This document shows, piece by piece, positions 56,409-64,000 of a stretch of 64,000 nt of DNA. Origin of the DNA: Actinobacillus indolicus (lineage in GTDB: Bacteria; Pseudomonadota; Gammaproteobacteria; Enterobacterales; Pasteurellaceae). The translations under genes and the position numbers were made by a program. The stretch lies in assembly GCF_004519515.1 (NCBI RefSeq), contig NZ_CP038145.1:1074001-1138000 (forward strand), given 5' to 3'. Numbering within the stretch: the stretch's first letter is position 1; the number at the start of each line of letters is the position of its first letter. The notes beneath the pieces are model-generated. The model did no database searches and was not told the DNA's origin. It worked only from the letters and a program-made list of their open reading frames with translations.

Positions 56409-57686
56409 TTATCTCTCCAACGCCATCGCCAACAAGGTAATCGGGTGTAGGCAGGTTAAGTTGGTGGACATATCAATCTGCCATTTACAGGTTTCGCACT
56501 CGGACACCACATAGTCAAAACCGCCGTTGTTGATGTGTTCGAACAACGGATTGCCGATGGCTTGTGAGGTTTCGTAGTTTTCCGCTTTGAAGCCGTAAGT
56601 CCCTGCAATACCGCAACATTGTGATGGCAACATCACGATTTCAATCCCTGGGATATGTTTTAATACATCAAGGGTGTAAGGCGCCCAGCCTGCTTTATCA
56701 ACGTGACAAGCGGTGTGATACGCAATGCGTAATGGCATCTGTTTGAATTTTGGTTTTTTGCCTTGATTAAACAGTTCATAGAGATATTTGGTGACGATAT
56801 GAACGTGTGGGCGGACTTTGGCATTATCCATGCCTAGAACGTGATGATATTCGTCACGCAAATTCATTGTACAGCTTGATGATGTTCCCACTACGTCAAG
56901 CTCTCGCTTCATCACTACTTTTTCAAGTTCCGCCAGGTTGAATTTCGCTAATCCTTTTGCTCTTTCAGGGAAACCATTTACAGCCAATGGCAAGCCACAG
57001 CATTTCTCTTTTTCGAGTAGCACAACGCCGATGTCCATGGCGTTAAATACATCAATCAGCTCTTTGCCAAGTTGTGGATTGTTATAGTTCACATAACAGC
57101 CGTGATAGTACGCCACTTTTTCACGGTAAAGGGCTTGGCGTTCTTGCTCTTTTTTCATATACCAGTTACGGAATGAGCCAAATGAATATTTTGGCAATGA
57201 GCGATGACGGCTCACTTTAATGGTTTTTTCAAGCAAGAATTTGGTTGCTTTTAGACCCGTAATGGTATTCACAATCGGAGCCAAAGGGGTATTCATTTTA
57301 CCCATCAGATCGGTATTACTTAAAATCGCATCACGCAGTTTGTGCATTAGCGGTTTGTTTTGGCGATCTAAATGACGGTTTCTCGCTCGTACGATAATGT
57401 CACCAATTTTGACATCAGACGGACAAGCTACTTCGCAACGTTTGCAGTTGGTGCAGTATTTGAGTGCTTCATCATAAAGTTCAGAGCTTTTTAAGCGTAA
57501 ACGCTCACCATCTGGGCCAGATTGTTTCGGGCCTGGATACATCGGGTTATTACGCGAAACAGGGCAAACCGCCGTACAAGCGGTACATTTAATGCAACTT
57601 TCAAAGGACTCATCAAAACCGTGATGAACAACGGCAGAATGGGTATTTTGTTGAGCTTGTTCGATTAAACGTTGAATGTTGTTCAT
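56409..57686 (-). CDS. glpC: Anaerobic glycerol-3-phosphate dehydrogenase subunit C
   Basis: A 425-residue membrane-anchoring iron-sulfur subunit. Two [4Fe-4S] motifs (CIKCTACTAVCPV and CTNCKRCEVACPS) and two CCG domains (CCGLPLAVNGF; QCCGIAGTYGF). It transfers electrons from GlpA to menaquinone. The start at 57686 follows GGGGG; the stop of glpB lies one base upstream. Confidence 0.95.
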   Translation of the reverse strand: MNNIQRLIEQAQQNTHSAVVHHGFDESFESCIKCTACTAVCPVSRNNPMYPGPKQSGPDGERLRLKSSELYDEALKYCTNCKRCEVACPSDVKIGDIIVRARNRHLDRQNKPLMHKLRDAILSNTDLMGKMNTPLAPIVNTITGLKATKFLLEKTIKVSRHRSLPKYSFGSFRNWYMKKEQERQALYREKVAYYHGCYVNYNNPQLGKELIDVFNAMDIGVVLLEKEKCCGLPLAVNGFPERAKGLAKFNLAELEKVVMKRELDVVGTSSSCTMNLRDEYHHVLGMDNAKVRPHVHIVTKYLYELFNQGKKPKFKQMPLRIAYHTACHVDKAGWAPYTLDVLKHIPGIEIVMLPSQCCGIAGTYGFKAENYETSQAIGNPLFEHINNGGFDYVVSECETCKWQIDMSTNLTCLHPITLLAMALER

Positions 57687-57687
57687 A

Positions 57688-58971
57688 TTATGCCCCCACA
57701 ATTTCTTCTGCAACGGCAAGTGCCGTTACCACTGCCACACCTGAGCCACAGCCTAATTCAAGGCTGTTAAAACCGCCAATGACGTTGCCAGTTGCATATA
57801 AATTCGCCATAAATTGCCCTTCTTTGCGAACTTGGCATTTTTCGTTGATCGCTACCCCTGCGGATTGATACGGCTGTGGCGATGAAAAGCGATTAGCTGT
57901 CCACGACAAGCGGTCGGTTTCGTTGAAATCTTTGCAACCGATAATATCGGCTTGGAACACTGGTTCAAAAATACGATCAAAATCTGCTTTCAAGCCGTTG
58001 CTGAAATAGCTTCCTGTGGCGAGTACAAAATGTTCTGCACTGATCGCATTGTCTTGGTGAAGCTGGGTGTAAATCCGTTGTACTTTGCCATTTTCAATAT
58101 CGGCTCTTAATGCTCTGTCGCCGTTTAACATCAAACCGCCTAAGCGTTCAAAGCGGTGGCGAAGTTGTTTATGTTGGCGAATGCCGAGTAGTGATGGCGG
58201 TAAGGTTGGTAATTCAAAAATCGTCGCTTCCACCGCTTGTTGTAACTGGTTGAAGAAACTTTGATCGTCCAAGCCAAAACAAGCTGGTAAGAAGATCGCT
58301 TCTGCCCCTTTGGTTGCCGTTTTGATTTCTGCCACAAGATCACGGAAAGCCAATTTGTGTTCTAACACTTGAGCGATATTCACACTACGGAACTCACGGG
58401 CATTGTTACGCAGTTGGTCAAGCTCTGGAATGTTGAGATAGCCAGTGCTTAATTCGCAGTGGGTAAATTGTGAGTTCTGTTTTAGGTTATCGGCTAACAG
58501 TTGTGGCTGGAAGTCGTGATAGCCTTCGATCCCCAATATCGCAATCGTTTTATAAGGGAAAGGTTCGCTACCTTTGACTGTTGGCACGCTATTTGGCGAT
58601 AACCACGCCCCAAGCAAGCCACCTAAAGGCGTTACTCGTAGATGATTTTGTGCGGTAGAGCCGACTAAATCGAGCTTGAGCGATGTGGCAAGTTGTTCAA
58701 ATTGTGTCGCTTTGGCAAGCACTTTCTCTTTGCCAAGTAAGCTATAAGGGTGCTGTGGCAACTGTTTTGCGAAAGTTGCATAGGATTTGCAAAAATCAGC
58801 GACAAACTCTCCGCTTGGTAAACGGCTGAGTAAATCCATTGAACCCGAAGAGAAATCAATCGCCGCTTGACCATTGTTGATAATCACACAACGTTTACCC
58901 TGTTCTTGTAGGGCAACCCCACAGGTTAAGCCTGCAAGACCGCCACCGATAATGACTACATCAAAATTCAT
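57688..58971 (-). CDS. glpB: Anaerobic glycerol-3-phosphate dehydrogenase subunit B
   Basis: A 427-residue flavoprotein subunit with N-terminal nucleotide-binding MNFDVVIIGGGLAGLTCGVAL and C-terminal GGFNSLELGCGSGVAVVTAL. The ATG at 58971 overlaps the end of glpA by 11 bases. The 16-codon extension upstream is unlikely. Confidence 0.94.
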   Translation of the reverse strand: MNFDVVIIGGGLAGLTCGVALQEQGKRCVIINNGQAAIDFSSGSMDLLSRLPSGEFVADFCKSYATFAKQLPQHPYSLLGKEKVLAKATQFEQLATSLKLDLVGSTAQNHLRVTPLGGLLGAWLSPNSVPTVKGSEPFPYKTIAILGIEGYHDFQPQLLADNLKQNSQFTHCELSTGYLNIPELDQLRNNAREFRSVNIAQVLEHKLAFRDLVAEIKTATKGAEAIFLPACFGLDDQSFFNQLQQAVEATIFELPTLPPSLLGIRQHKQLRHRFERLGGLMLNGDRALRADIENGKVQRIYTQLHQDNAISAEHFVLATGSYFSNGLKADFDRIFEPVFQADIIGCKDFNETDRLSWTANRFSSPQPYQSAGVAINEKCQVRKEGQFMANLYATGNVIGGFNSLELGCGSGVAVVTALAVAEEIVGA

Positions 58972-60652
58972 TGCTATCTGTCCCCTGTTGAGCTTGCTCT
59001 GCAAGCGGTTGCACATCATTTAGACCTAATAAACTGTAATAGATCCAACTGGTAAAATCGGCTTCTCGAATGGCATCGCCCCACGCAATCGGCTCAATCC
59101 CACGCCAGCGTTCTTCCATAAAAGAAGCCAGTTGAGTGGTGGATTGCCGTGGTGTTGCCACTTCAAAACGGGTCATCAGCCCAGCGGCACGGCAGGCACA
59201 GAGTTCTGCTTGGCAAGTTCCCATACCAACGCGGGTACGGCGACGTAGATCGACAAGATTATTGACACTTAACTCGTCCACTGCATAGCGAACTTCCCCT
59301 GCGGTGACCGCTTCACACTCACAAACCAGAGAGCGGTCAAGACGTTCTTTATCCAACAGGCGAGTAGCACGAGAGCCATGACGATAAACTGCAGAATAGC
59401 GAATGGTACTTGGCAGTGAAATGACTTTGCTGTTGGTTTCCGCTCGGCTTTCACTTGAACCAGGTAAGGCTTTTTCTGCAGTAACACAGCGGTCGGTTTT
59501 GTTTAATTTTTTGCAAACGAGATCCGTTGCCCACTCAGCCATTAAGCGATAGGTCATTAACTTACCGCCTGTAATAGTAATAAAGCCTTCTAAGCCATCA
59601 CGCTCTTGGTGATCGAGCAAGACGATACCACGGCTGACATTACGTCCTGATGGATCATCATCGGTAGCCACTAACGGGCGAACCCCAGCGTAAGCACGCA
59701 ATACACGGGTATGTCTTAAACTTGGTGCAAGTTTTTCGCCTTCTCTAAAGAGAATATCGACTTCTTCAGGGGTGACGATCATATTGTCGATTTGATCGTA
59801 GGGAATACGGCTTGATGTTGTTCCGATAACGCTGATAGTGTCGCCTGGAACAAGAATATCCGCATCGGCAGGCTTACGGCAACGGTTGATCACCATTTTG
59901 TTGATACGGTGTCCCATCACCAGCAATGCGCCTTTGGCAGGGAACATTCTGATTTTCAAATCGGCATATTCAGCAATGCCTTGTCCCCAAATACCACCAG
60001 CATTTACAACAACAGGGGCAAAGAATTGACGGTCCACTCTGTTTTTATGGTCATAAACGTTCACGCCAATCACTTTACCACCTTCACGGATTAACCCTTT
60101 CACTTCGCAATAGGTAAAGACTTTCGCACCATTCTCTGTAGCATCTAACATATTTGATGCCGTTAAGCGAAATGGATCAATTGAGCCATCAGGCACAACC
60201 ACTGCACCTACAAGGGCTGGATTTACCGAAGGCTCCATTTGCATCGCAAGTTTTGGATCGATAGCAACCGCTTCAATGCCTGATTCGCTACAGGCTTGTA
60301 AAAAGTTTTTTTGGTACGCTAAATCATCCTCAGGTAAAGTAATAAATAGTCCTTCCGTTTCGTCAATACAATGACGAGCGATCTTGCGTAGAATTTTGTT
60401 CTCTTCAATACATTCTCGAGCAGATTCTCTATCATTTACCGCATATCTTGCCCCACTGTGCAACAAACCGTGATTACGTCCTGTTGCCCCTGTCGCAATA
60501 TCTCGACGCTCAAGCAAAATACAGTTAATACCACGTAAAGCACAGTCACGAGCAATCCCTGCGCCTGTAGCTCCGCCACCAATGATAATCACATCCGTTG
60601 TTAAGGGTGAAAAATCAGCCACGTTTTTATACATTTTTGGTGATATATTCAT
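58961..60652 (-). CDS. glpA: Anaerobic glycerol-3-phosphate dehydrogenase subunit A
   Basis: A 563-residue catalytic FAD subunit oxidising sn-glycerol-3-phosphate to dihydroxyacetone phosphate under anaerobic conditions. FAD fold DVIIIGGGATGAGIARDCALRG, C-terminal BFD-like cysteine cluster (CECEAVTAGEV... and GTCQAELCACRAAGL). The ATG at 60652 follows GGGGG by 5 bases. First gene of glpABC, divergent from glpT. Confidence 0.95.
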   Translation of the reverse strand: MNISPKMYKNVADFSPLTTDVIIIGGGATGAGIARDCALRGINCILLERRDIATGATGRNHGLLHSGARYAVNDRESARECIEENKILRKIARHCIDETEGLFITLPEDDLAYQKNFLQACSESGIEAVAIDPKLAMQMEPSVNPALVGAVVVPDGSIDPFRLTASNMLDATENGAKVFTYCEVKGLIREGGKVIGVNVYDHKNRVDRQFFAPVVVNAGGIWGQGIAEYADLKIRMFPAKGALLVMGHRINKMVINRCRKPADADILVPGDTISVIGTTSSRIPYDQIDNMIVTPEEVDILFREGEKLAPSLRHTRVLRAYAGVRPLVATDDDPSGRNVSRGIVLLDHQERDGLEGFITITGGKLMTYRLMAEWATDLVCKKLNKTDRCVTAEKALPGSSESRAETNSKVISLPSTIRYSAVYRHGSRATRLLDKERLDRSLVCECEAVTAGEVRYAVDELSVNNLVDLRRRTRVGMGTCQAELCACRAAGLMTRFEVATPRQSTTQLASFMEERWRGIEPIAWGDAIREADFTSWIYYSLLGLNDVQPLAEQAQQGTDSNEF

Positions 60653-60753
60653 CTTATCCCCCACAAAATAAACATAAAACAAAATAATTTGAATGTATTT
60701 TATCCTTAATCATTCTTTATAAACAATAAAATGAGCGAAAAAGAAATTAAATT

Positions 60754-60769
60754 TGTGATAATAATCACA
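60754..60769. promoter_or_regulatory. CRP site 1 in the glpA-glpT intergenic region
   Basis: TGTGATAATAATCACA, perfect TGTGA-N6-TCACA, 102 bp from the glpA start and so best placed to serve glpABC. Confidence 0.82.
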
Positions 60770-60806
60770 TTTTTTCACTTTTTTATTTAATTTTGAAAGT
60801 TTGTTT

Positions 60807-60822
60807 TGTGAACTACCTCACA
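60807..60822. promoter_or_regulatory. CRP site 2 in the glpA-glpT intergenic region
   Basis: TGTGAACTACCTCACA, perfect half-sites, in the centre of the 303-bp divergent promoter region. A weaker match, TGTGA-N6-ACACA, lies at 60885-60900 nearer glpT. Confidence 0.8.
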
Positions 60823-60955
60823 AAATGGAGAAATATTTCTTTTTTCTTTTTTGAAAAACTTTATCATTAGCGACTCTTTTACTCTGTGAATTTTCACACA
60901 AATAGATATTAATTTTGTCTATAAACAAACATTTTTATTCTTAGTTGGAGGCTCT

Positions 60956-62401
60956 ATGTTTGGTCCTTTTAAACCAGCCCCGCACATTGCGGAGCTACCA
61001 AAAGAGAAGATAGATTCGACCTATAATCGCTTGCGTTGGCAGGTGTTTGCAGGGATCTTCTTTGGTTACGCAGCATATTATTTCGTTCGTGCGAATTTCG
61101 ATTTAGCTCAAAAAGGTTTGATTGAAGCTGGCTTATACAACAAGGCAGAACTCGGTATCATTGGTACGGGGGCTGGTCTTGCGTACGGTTTATCTAAATT
61201 CGTGATGGCGTGGATGTCAGACCGTTCAAACCCAAAAGTCTTTTTACCATTCGGTTTATTGTTATCCGGCTTGTGTATGACAATGATGGGCTTGATGCCG
61301 TGGGCAACCTCAGGTATCGCAGTAATGTTCGTGATGATCTTCTTAAATGGTTGGTTCCAAGGTATGGGTTGGCCGCCGTGCGGACGTACGATGGTTCACT
61401 GGTGGTCTAAATCCGAGCGTGGTACGATCGTGTCTATTTGGAACTGTGCGCATAACGTGGGCGGTATGGTACCGGGCTTGATGGTGATTCTTGCTGGTGC
61501 AATTTACTTCAACACCTATGGCGTAGAAGCAACCGCGAAAGACGTATGGCAACAAGCGTTATACTATCCGGGTATCGCAGCAATGATTGCGGCAGTGCCA
61601 ATCTATTTTATGATGAAAGATACACCACAATCTTGCGGTTTACCATCAATTGAAAAATGGCGTAACGATTACCCAGATGATTACGATGAGAAAAAATCTG
61701 AAACTGAATTAACCACCAAAGAGATTTTATTCACTTATGTATTGAAAAATAAACTCTTGTGGTATATCGCCATCGCAAACGTCTTTGTTTACTTAATCCG
61801 TTATGGTGTATTGAAATGGTCACCAGTTTATTTGGGCGAAGTCAAACACTTCAATATCAAAGGCACCGCATCGGCTTATATTATCTATGAACTTGCGGCA
61901 ATCCCAGGTACATTACTCTGCGGTTGGGTATCCGACAAAATCTTCAAAGGTAAACGTGGTTTAACTGGTTTCGTGTTTATGATTTTAACCACAGCAGCTG
62001 TTGTTGCTTTATGGATGAACCCGGCCACACCTGAAGCAGAATTGGCTCAATATGCAGGCAAAGCGTGGTATGAAAACCCATATCAATTAATGGACTTCAT
62101 CCTGATGACCACAATCGGCTTCTTAATCTACGGCCCTGTAATGTTAATCGGCTTGCACGCACTTGAACTTGCACCGAAAAAAGCAGCGGGTACATCAGCA
62201 GGTTTCACCGGTTTATTCGGTTACTTAGGTGGTACAGTATCTGCTTCTGCGGTAGTAGGTTGGGCAGCAGAGTACTACGGCTGGGACGGTGGCTTCTATG
62301 TCATGATCGCTGGTGGTGTATTAGCAGTACTACTCATGCTTATCGTTATGCTTGAAGAGGGCAAACATAAAGCGAAATTAGAAGATAGCTACGGCAAATA
62401 A
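60956..62401 (+). CDS. glpT: Glycerol-3-phosphate transporter
   Basis: A 481-residue antiporter of the organophosphate:phosphate family, exchanging glycerol-3-phosphate for inorganic phosphate. N-terminus MFGPFKPAPHIAELPKEKID, then RWQVFAGIFFGYAAYYFVRANF with the conserved arginine, 12 predicted helices, and the family motif GMGWPPCGRTMVHWW. GGAGG stands 4 bases before the ATG. Confidence 0.96.
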   Translation: MFGPFKPAPHIAELPKEKIDSTYNRLRWQVFAGIFFGYAAYYFVRANFDLAQKGLIEAGLYNKAELGIIGTGAGLAYGLSKFVMAWMSDRSNPKVFLPFGLLLSGLCMTMMGLMPWATSGIAVMFVMIFLNGWFQGMGWPPCGRTMVHWWSKSERGTIVSIWNCAHNVGGMVPGLMVILAGAIYFNTYGVEATAKDVWQQALYYPGIAAMIAAVPIYFMMKDTPQSCGLPSIEKWRNDYPDDYDEKKSETELTTKEILFTYVLKNKLLWYIAIANVFVYLIRYGVLKWSPVYLGEVKHFNIKGTASAYIIYELAAIPGTLLCGWVSDKIFKGKRGLTGFVFMILTTAAVVALWMNPATPEAELAQYAGKAWYENPYQLMDFILMTTIGFLIYGPVMLIGLHALELAPKKAAGTSAGFTGLFGYLGGTVSASAVVGWAAEYYGWDGGFYVMIAGGVLAVLLMLIVMLEEGKHKAKLEDSYGK

Positions 62402-62411
62402 TTAACGATTA

Positions 62412-62440
62412 AAAGGAAGACTCTCTAGTCTTCCTTTTTA
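62412..62440 (+). terminator. Terminator or attenuator between glpT and glpQ
   Basis: AAAGGAAGACT and AGTCTTCCTTT form an 11-bp stem with a 4-base loop, followed by TTATAT. Confidence 0.75.
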
Positions 62441-62464
62441 TATCTATAAAAAGAGGAAAACAGT

Positions 62465-63547
62465 ATGAAACTCACAAAATTTGCATTAGGTTTAGTAGCA
62501 ACAGCAGTATTAGCAGGTTGCTCAACCTCAAACCTAGTCGCAACACAGTCAGATAAACTGATTATTGCACACCGTGGTGCAAGTGGTTATTTACCAGAAC
62601 ATACCTTAGAAAGTAAAGCTCTCGCATTTGGACAACAAGCGGATTATTTAGAGCAAGATCTTGCAATGACTAAAGATAATCGCTTAATTGTTATCCACGA
62701 CCATTTCCTTGATGGCTTAACCGATGTCGCGAAAAAATTCCCAAATCGTGCGAGAAAAGATGGACGCTATTACGTGGCGGATTTCACCTTAAAAGAAATC
62801 CAAACCCTTGAAATGACCGAAAACTTCAGTGTAGAAAATGGCAAACAAGTTCAAGTTTATCCAAACCGCTTCCCAATGTGGCAATCGAATTTCAAAATTC
62901 ATACCTTTGAAGACGAAATTGAATTTATTCAAGGATTAGAAAAATCCACAGGCAAAAAAATCGGTATCTACCCTGAAATCAAAGCGCCTTGGTTACACCA
63001 CCAAGAAGGCAAAGACATTGCGTTAGAAACCTTAAAAGTATTGAAAAAATACGGCTATGACCAAAAATCAGACCTTGTTTATCTACAAACCTTTGACTTC
63101 AACGAGTTAAAACGCATCAAAACAGAATTGCTACCAAAACTTGGTATGGACGTGAAACTTGTACAATTAGTGGCTTACACTGACTGGCATGAAACGGAAG
63201 AAAAAGACAAATCAGGTAAATGGGTAAATTACGATTATGACTGGATGTTTAAACCAGGAGCGATGGCCGAAGTAGCGAAATATGCAGACGGCGTTGGACC
63301 GGGTTGGTACATGCTCATTGACGACAAACAATCTAAAAAGGGCAACATTGTCTATACTCCATTAGTTAAAGAGTTAGCCCAATATAAAATGGAACTTCAC
63401 CCATACACTGTACGTAAAGATGCACTACCAGAGTTCTTTACTAACGTAAATGAAATGTATGATGCTTTATTAAATAAAGCAGGTGCAACGGGGGTATTTA
63501 CGGACTTCCCTGATACTGGGGTAGAGTTTTTGAAAAAAGGTAAATAA
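62465..63547 (+). CDS. glpQ: Glycerophosphodiester phosphodiesterase, lipoprotein (protein D type)
   Basis: A 360-residue lipoprotein: signal peptide with lipobox LAGC (C19), then the GDPD domain with catalytic HRGASGYLPEHT, the metal-binding E and D in DYLEQDLAM, and IHDHFLDG. It hydrolyses glycerophosphodiesters to glycerol-3-phosphate, which GlpT imports. The Haemophilus influenzae homologue is the surface antigen protein D. Confidence 0.96.
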   Translation: MKLTKFALGLVATAVLAGCSTSNLVATQSDKLIIAHRGASGYLPEHTLESKALAFGQQADYLEQDLAMTKDNRLIVIHDHFLDGLTDVAKKFPNRARKDGRYYVADFTLKEIQTLEMTENFSVENGKQVQVYPNRFPMWQSNFKIHTFEDEIEFIQGLEKSTGKKIGIYPEIKAPWLHHQEGKDIALETLKVLKKYGYDQKSDLVYLQTFDFNELKRIKTELLPKLGMDVKLVQLVAYTDWHETEEKDKSGKWVNYDYDWMFKPGAMAEVAKYADGVGPGWYMLIDDKQSKKGNIVYTPLVKELAQYKMELHPYTVRKDALPEFFTNVNEMYDALLNKAGATGVFTDFPDTGVEFLKKGK

Positions 63548-63562
63548 CGTTACTTTTTAAAT

Positions 63563-63607
63563 AAGCGGTTAGTTATTGGAATATATTTGCAATAACTAAC
63601 CGTTTTT
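63563..63607 (+). terminator. Terminator after glpQ with uptake-signal-like arms
   Basis: AAGCGGTTAGTTATTG and CAATAACTAACCGTTT form a long stem, followed by TTTATTTT. Both arms contain the AAGCGGT uptake-signal part. Confidence 0.75.
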
Positions 63608-63660
63608 ATTTTCTTAAAAAATATACTATGTAACCTTAAATAATTTTCAGAAGAGACCCT

Positions 63661-64000
63661 ATGACTAAAAAATACATCATTGCATTAGATCAGGGTACAA
63701 CAAGTTCTCGTGCCGTCTTATTAGATAAAAATGCAAATATTGTTGAAGTAGCACAACGTGAGTTTACTCAAATTTATCCACAAGCGGGTTGGGTTGAACA
63801 TAACCCAATGGAAATTTGGGCAAGCCAAAGTTCGACCTTAAATGAAGTGGTTGCAAAAGCAGGGATTAAAGCCGATGAGATTGCTGCAATCGGTATTACT
63901 AACCAACGTGAAACCACCATCGTTTGGGAAAAAGAAACAGGTAAACCGATTTACAATGCGATTGTATGGCAATGTCGCCGTACCTCGTCTTTCTGTGATG
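63661..64000 (+). CDS. glpK: Glycerol kinase (5' part)
   Basis: The first 113 codons are in the window and remain open to its right end. They read MTKKYIIALDQGTTSSRAVL, the FGGY phosphate-binding motif of glycerol kinase, then GWVEHNPMEIW and GITNQRETTIVWEKETGKPI, specific to GlpK. It phosphorylates glycerol to glycerol-3-phosphate. AGAAGAG before the ATG is a fair ribosome-binding site. Confidence 0.95.
   Translation, partial: MTKKYIIALDQGTTSSRAVLLDKNANIVEVAQREFTQIYPQAGWVEHNPMEIWASQSSTLNEVVAKAGIKADEIAAIGITNQRETTIVWEKETGKPIYNAIVWQCRRTSSFCD

Overview
The window looks like a chromosomal segment from a member of the Pasteurellaceae. It is AT-rich and carries many copies of the 9-mer ACAAGCGGT, the DNA-uptake signal of the Actinobacillus pleuropneumoniae/Mannheimia lineage, often as inverted pairs between genes. 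Gene order (slyX|fkpA-yheO-tusDCB, atpIBEFHAGDC, mnmG-rsmG next to an oriC-like region, glpABC|glpTQK) and protein sequences fit a gammaproteobacterium of this family. I cannot name the species.

Layout. 1-3509: end of mtnN, a periplasmic thioredoxin-fold protein, slyX, fkpA, yheO and tusDCB. 3517-8935: a two-gene operon read as DdmD (helicase-nuclease) and DdmE (Argonaute-like), the plasmid-elimination system known from Vibrio cholerae; an IS30-family element lies directly upstream. 10208-15577: a complete rRNA operon (16S, tRNA-Glu, 23S, 5S). 15678-21579: ribose operon rbsDACBK and rbsR. 21593-22234: a methyltransferase. 22282-29242: complete atp operon. 29491-32829: mnmG, a Sel1-repeat gene and rsmG. 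32881-33220: oriC with DnaA boxes and clustered GATC sites. 33226-33465: orphan PTS EIIB domain. 33647-47577: an L-fucose catabolic region (fucR, fucIKUA, a CUT2 ABC importer, fucP, fucO, aldA), followed by a gabD-like dehydrogenase. 49328-55052: a six-gene phospholipid-type cluster related to E. coli ynbABCD. 55147-56389: an IS3-family element. 56409-64000: glpABC divergent from glpT, glpQ and the start of glpK.

How it fits together. Most genes left of oriC lie on the minus strand and most to the right on the plus strand, so both arms are largely co-directional with replication. The fucose genes form several transcription units, each preceded by a perfect CRP palindrome. Four of these units also carry a shared TGCCCGAWTTT...AAAWTCGGGCA inverted repeat of nearly constant length at about 65 or 75 bp centre-to-centre from the CRP site, which I propose is the FucR operator. 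FucI, FucK and FucA convert L-fucose to dihydroxyacetone phosphate and lactaldehyde; FucO and AldA dispose of lactaldehyde. The glp genes take up and oxidise glycerol-3-phosphate released by GlpQ, also under apparent CRP control.

The parts most worth attention are ddmDE, the ynb-like lipid cluster of unknown product, the proposed FucR operators, and the covarying palindromes inside the fuc operon.
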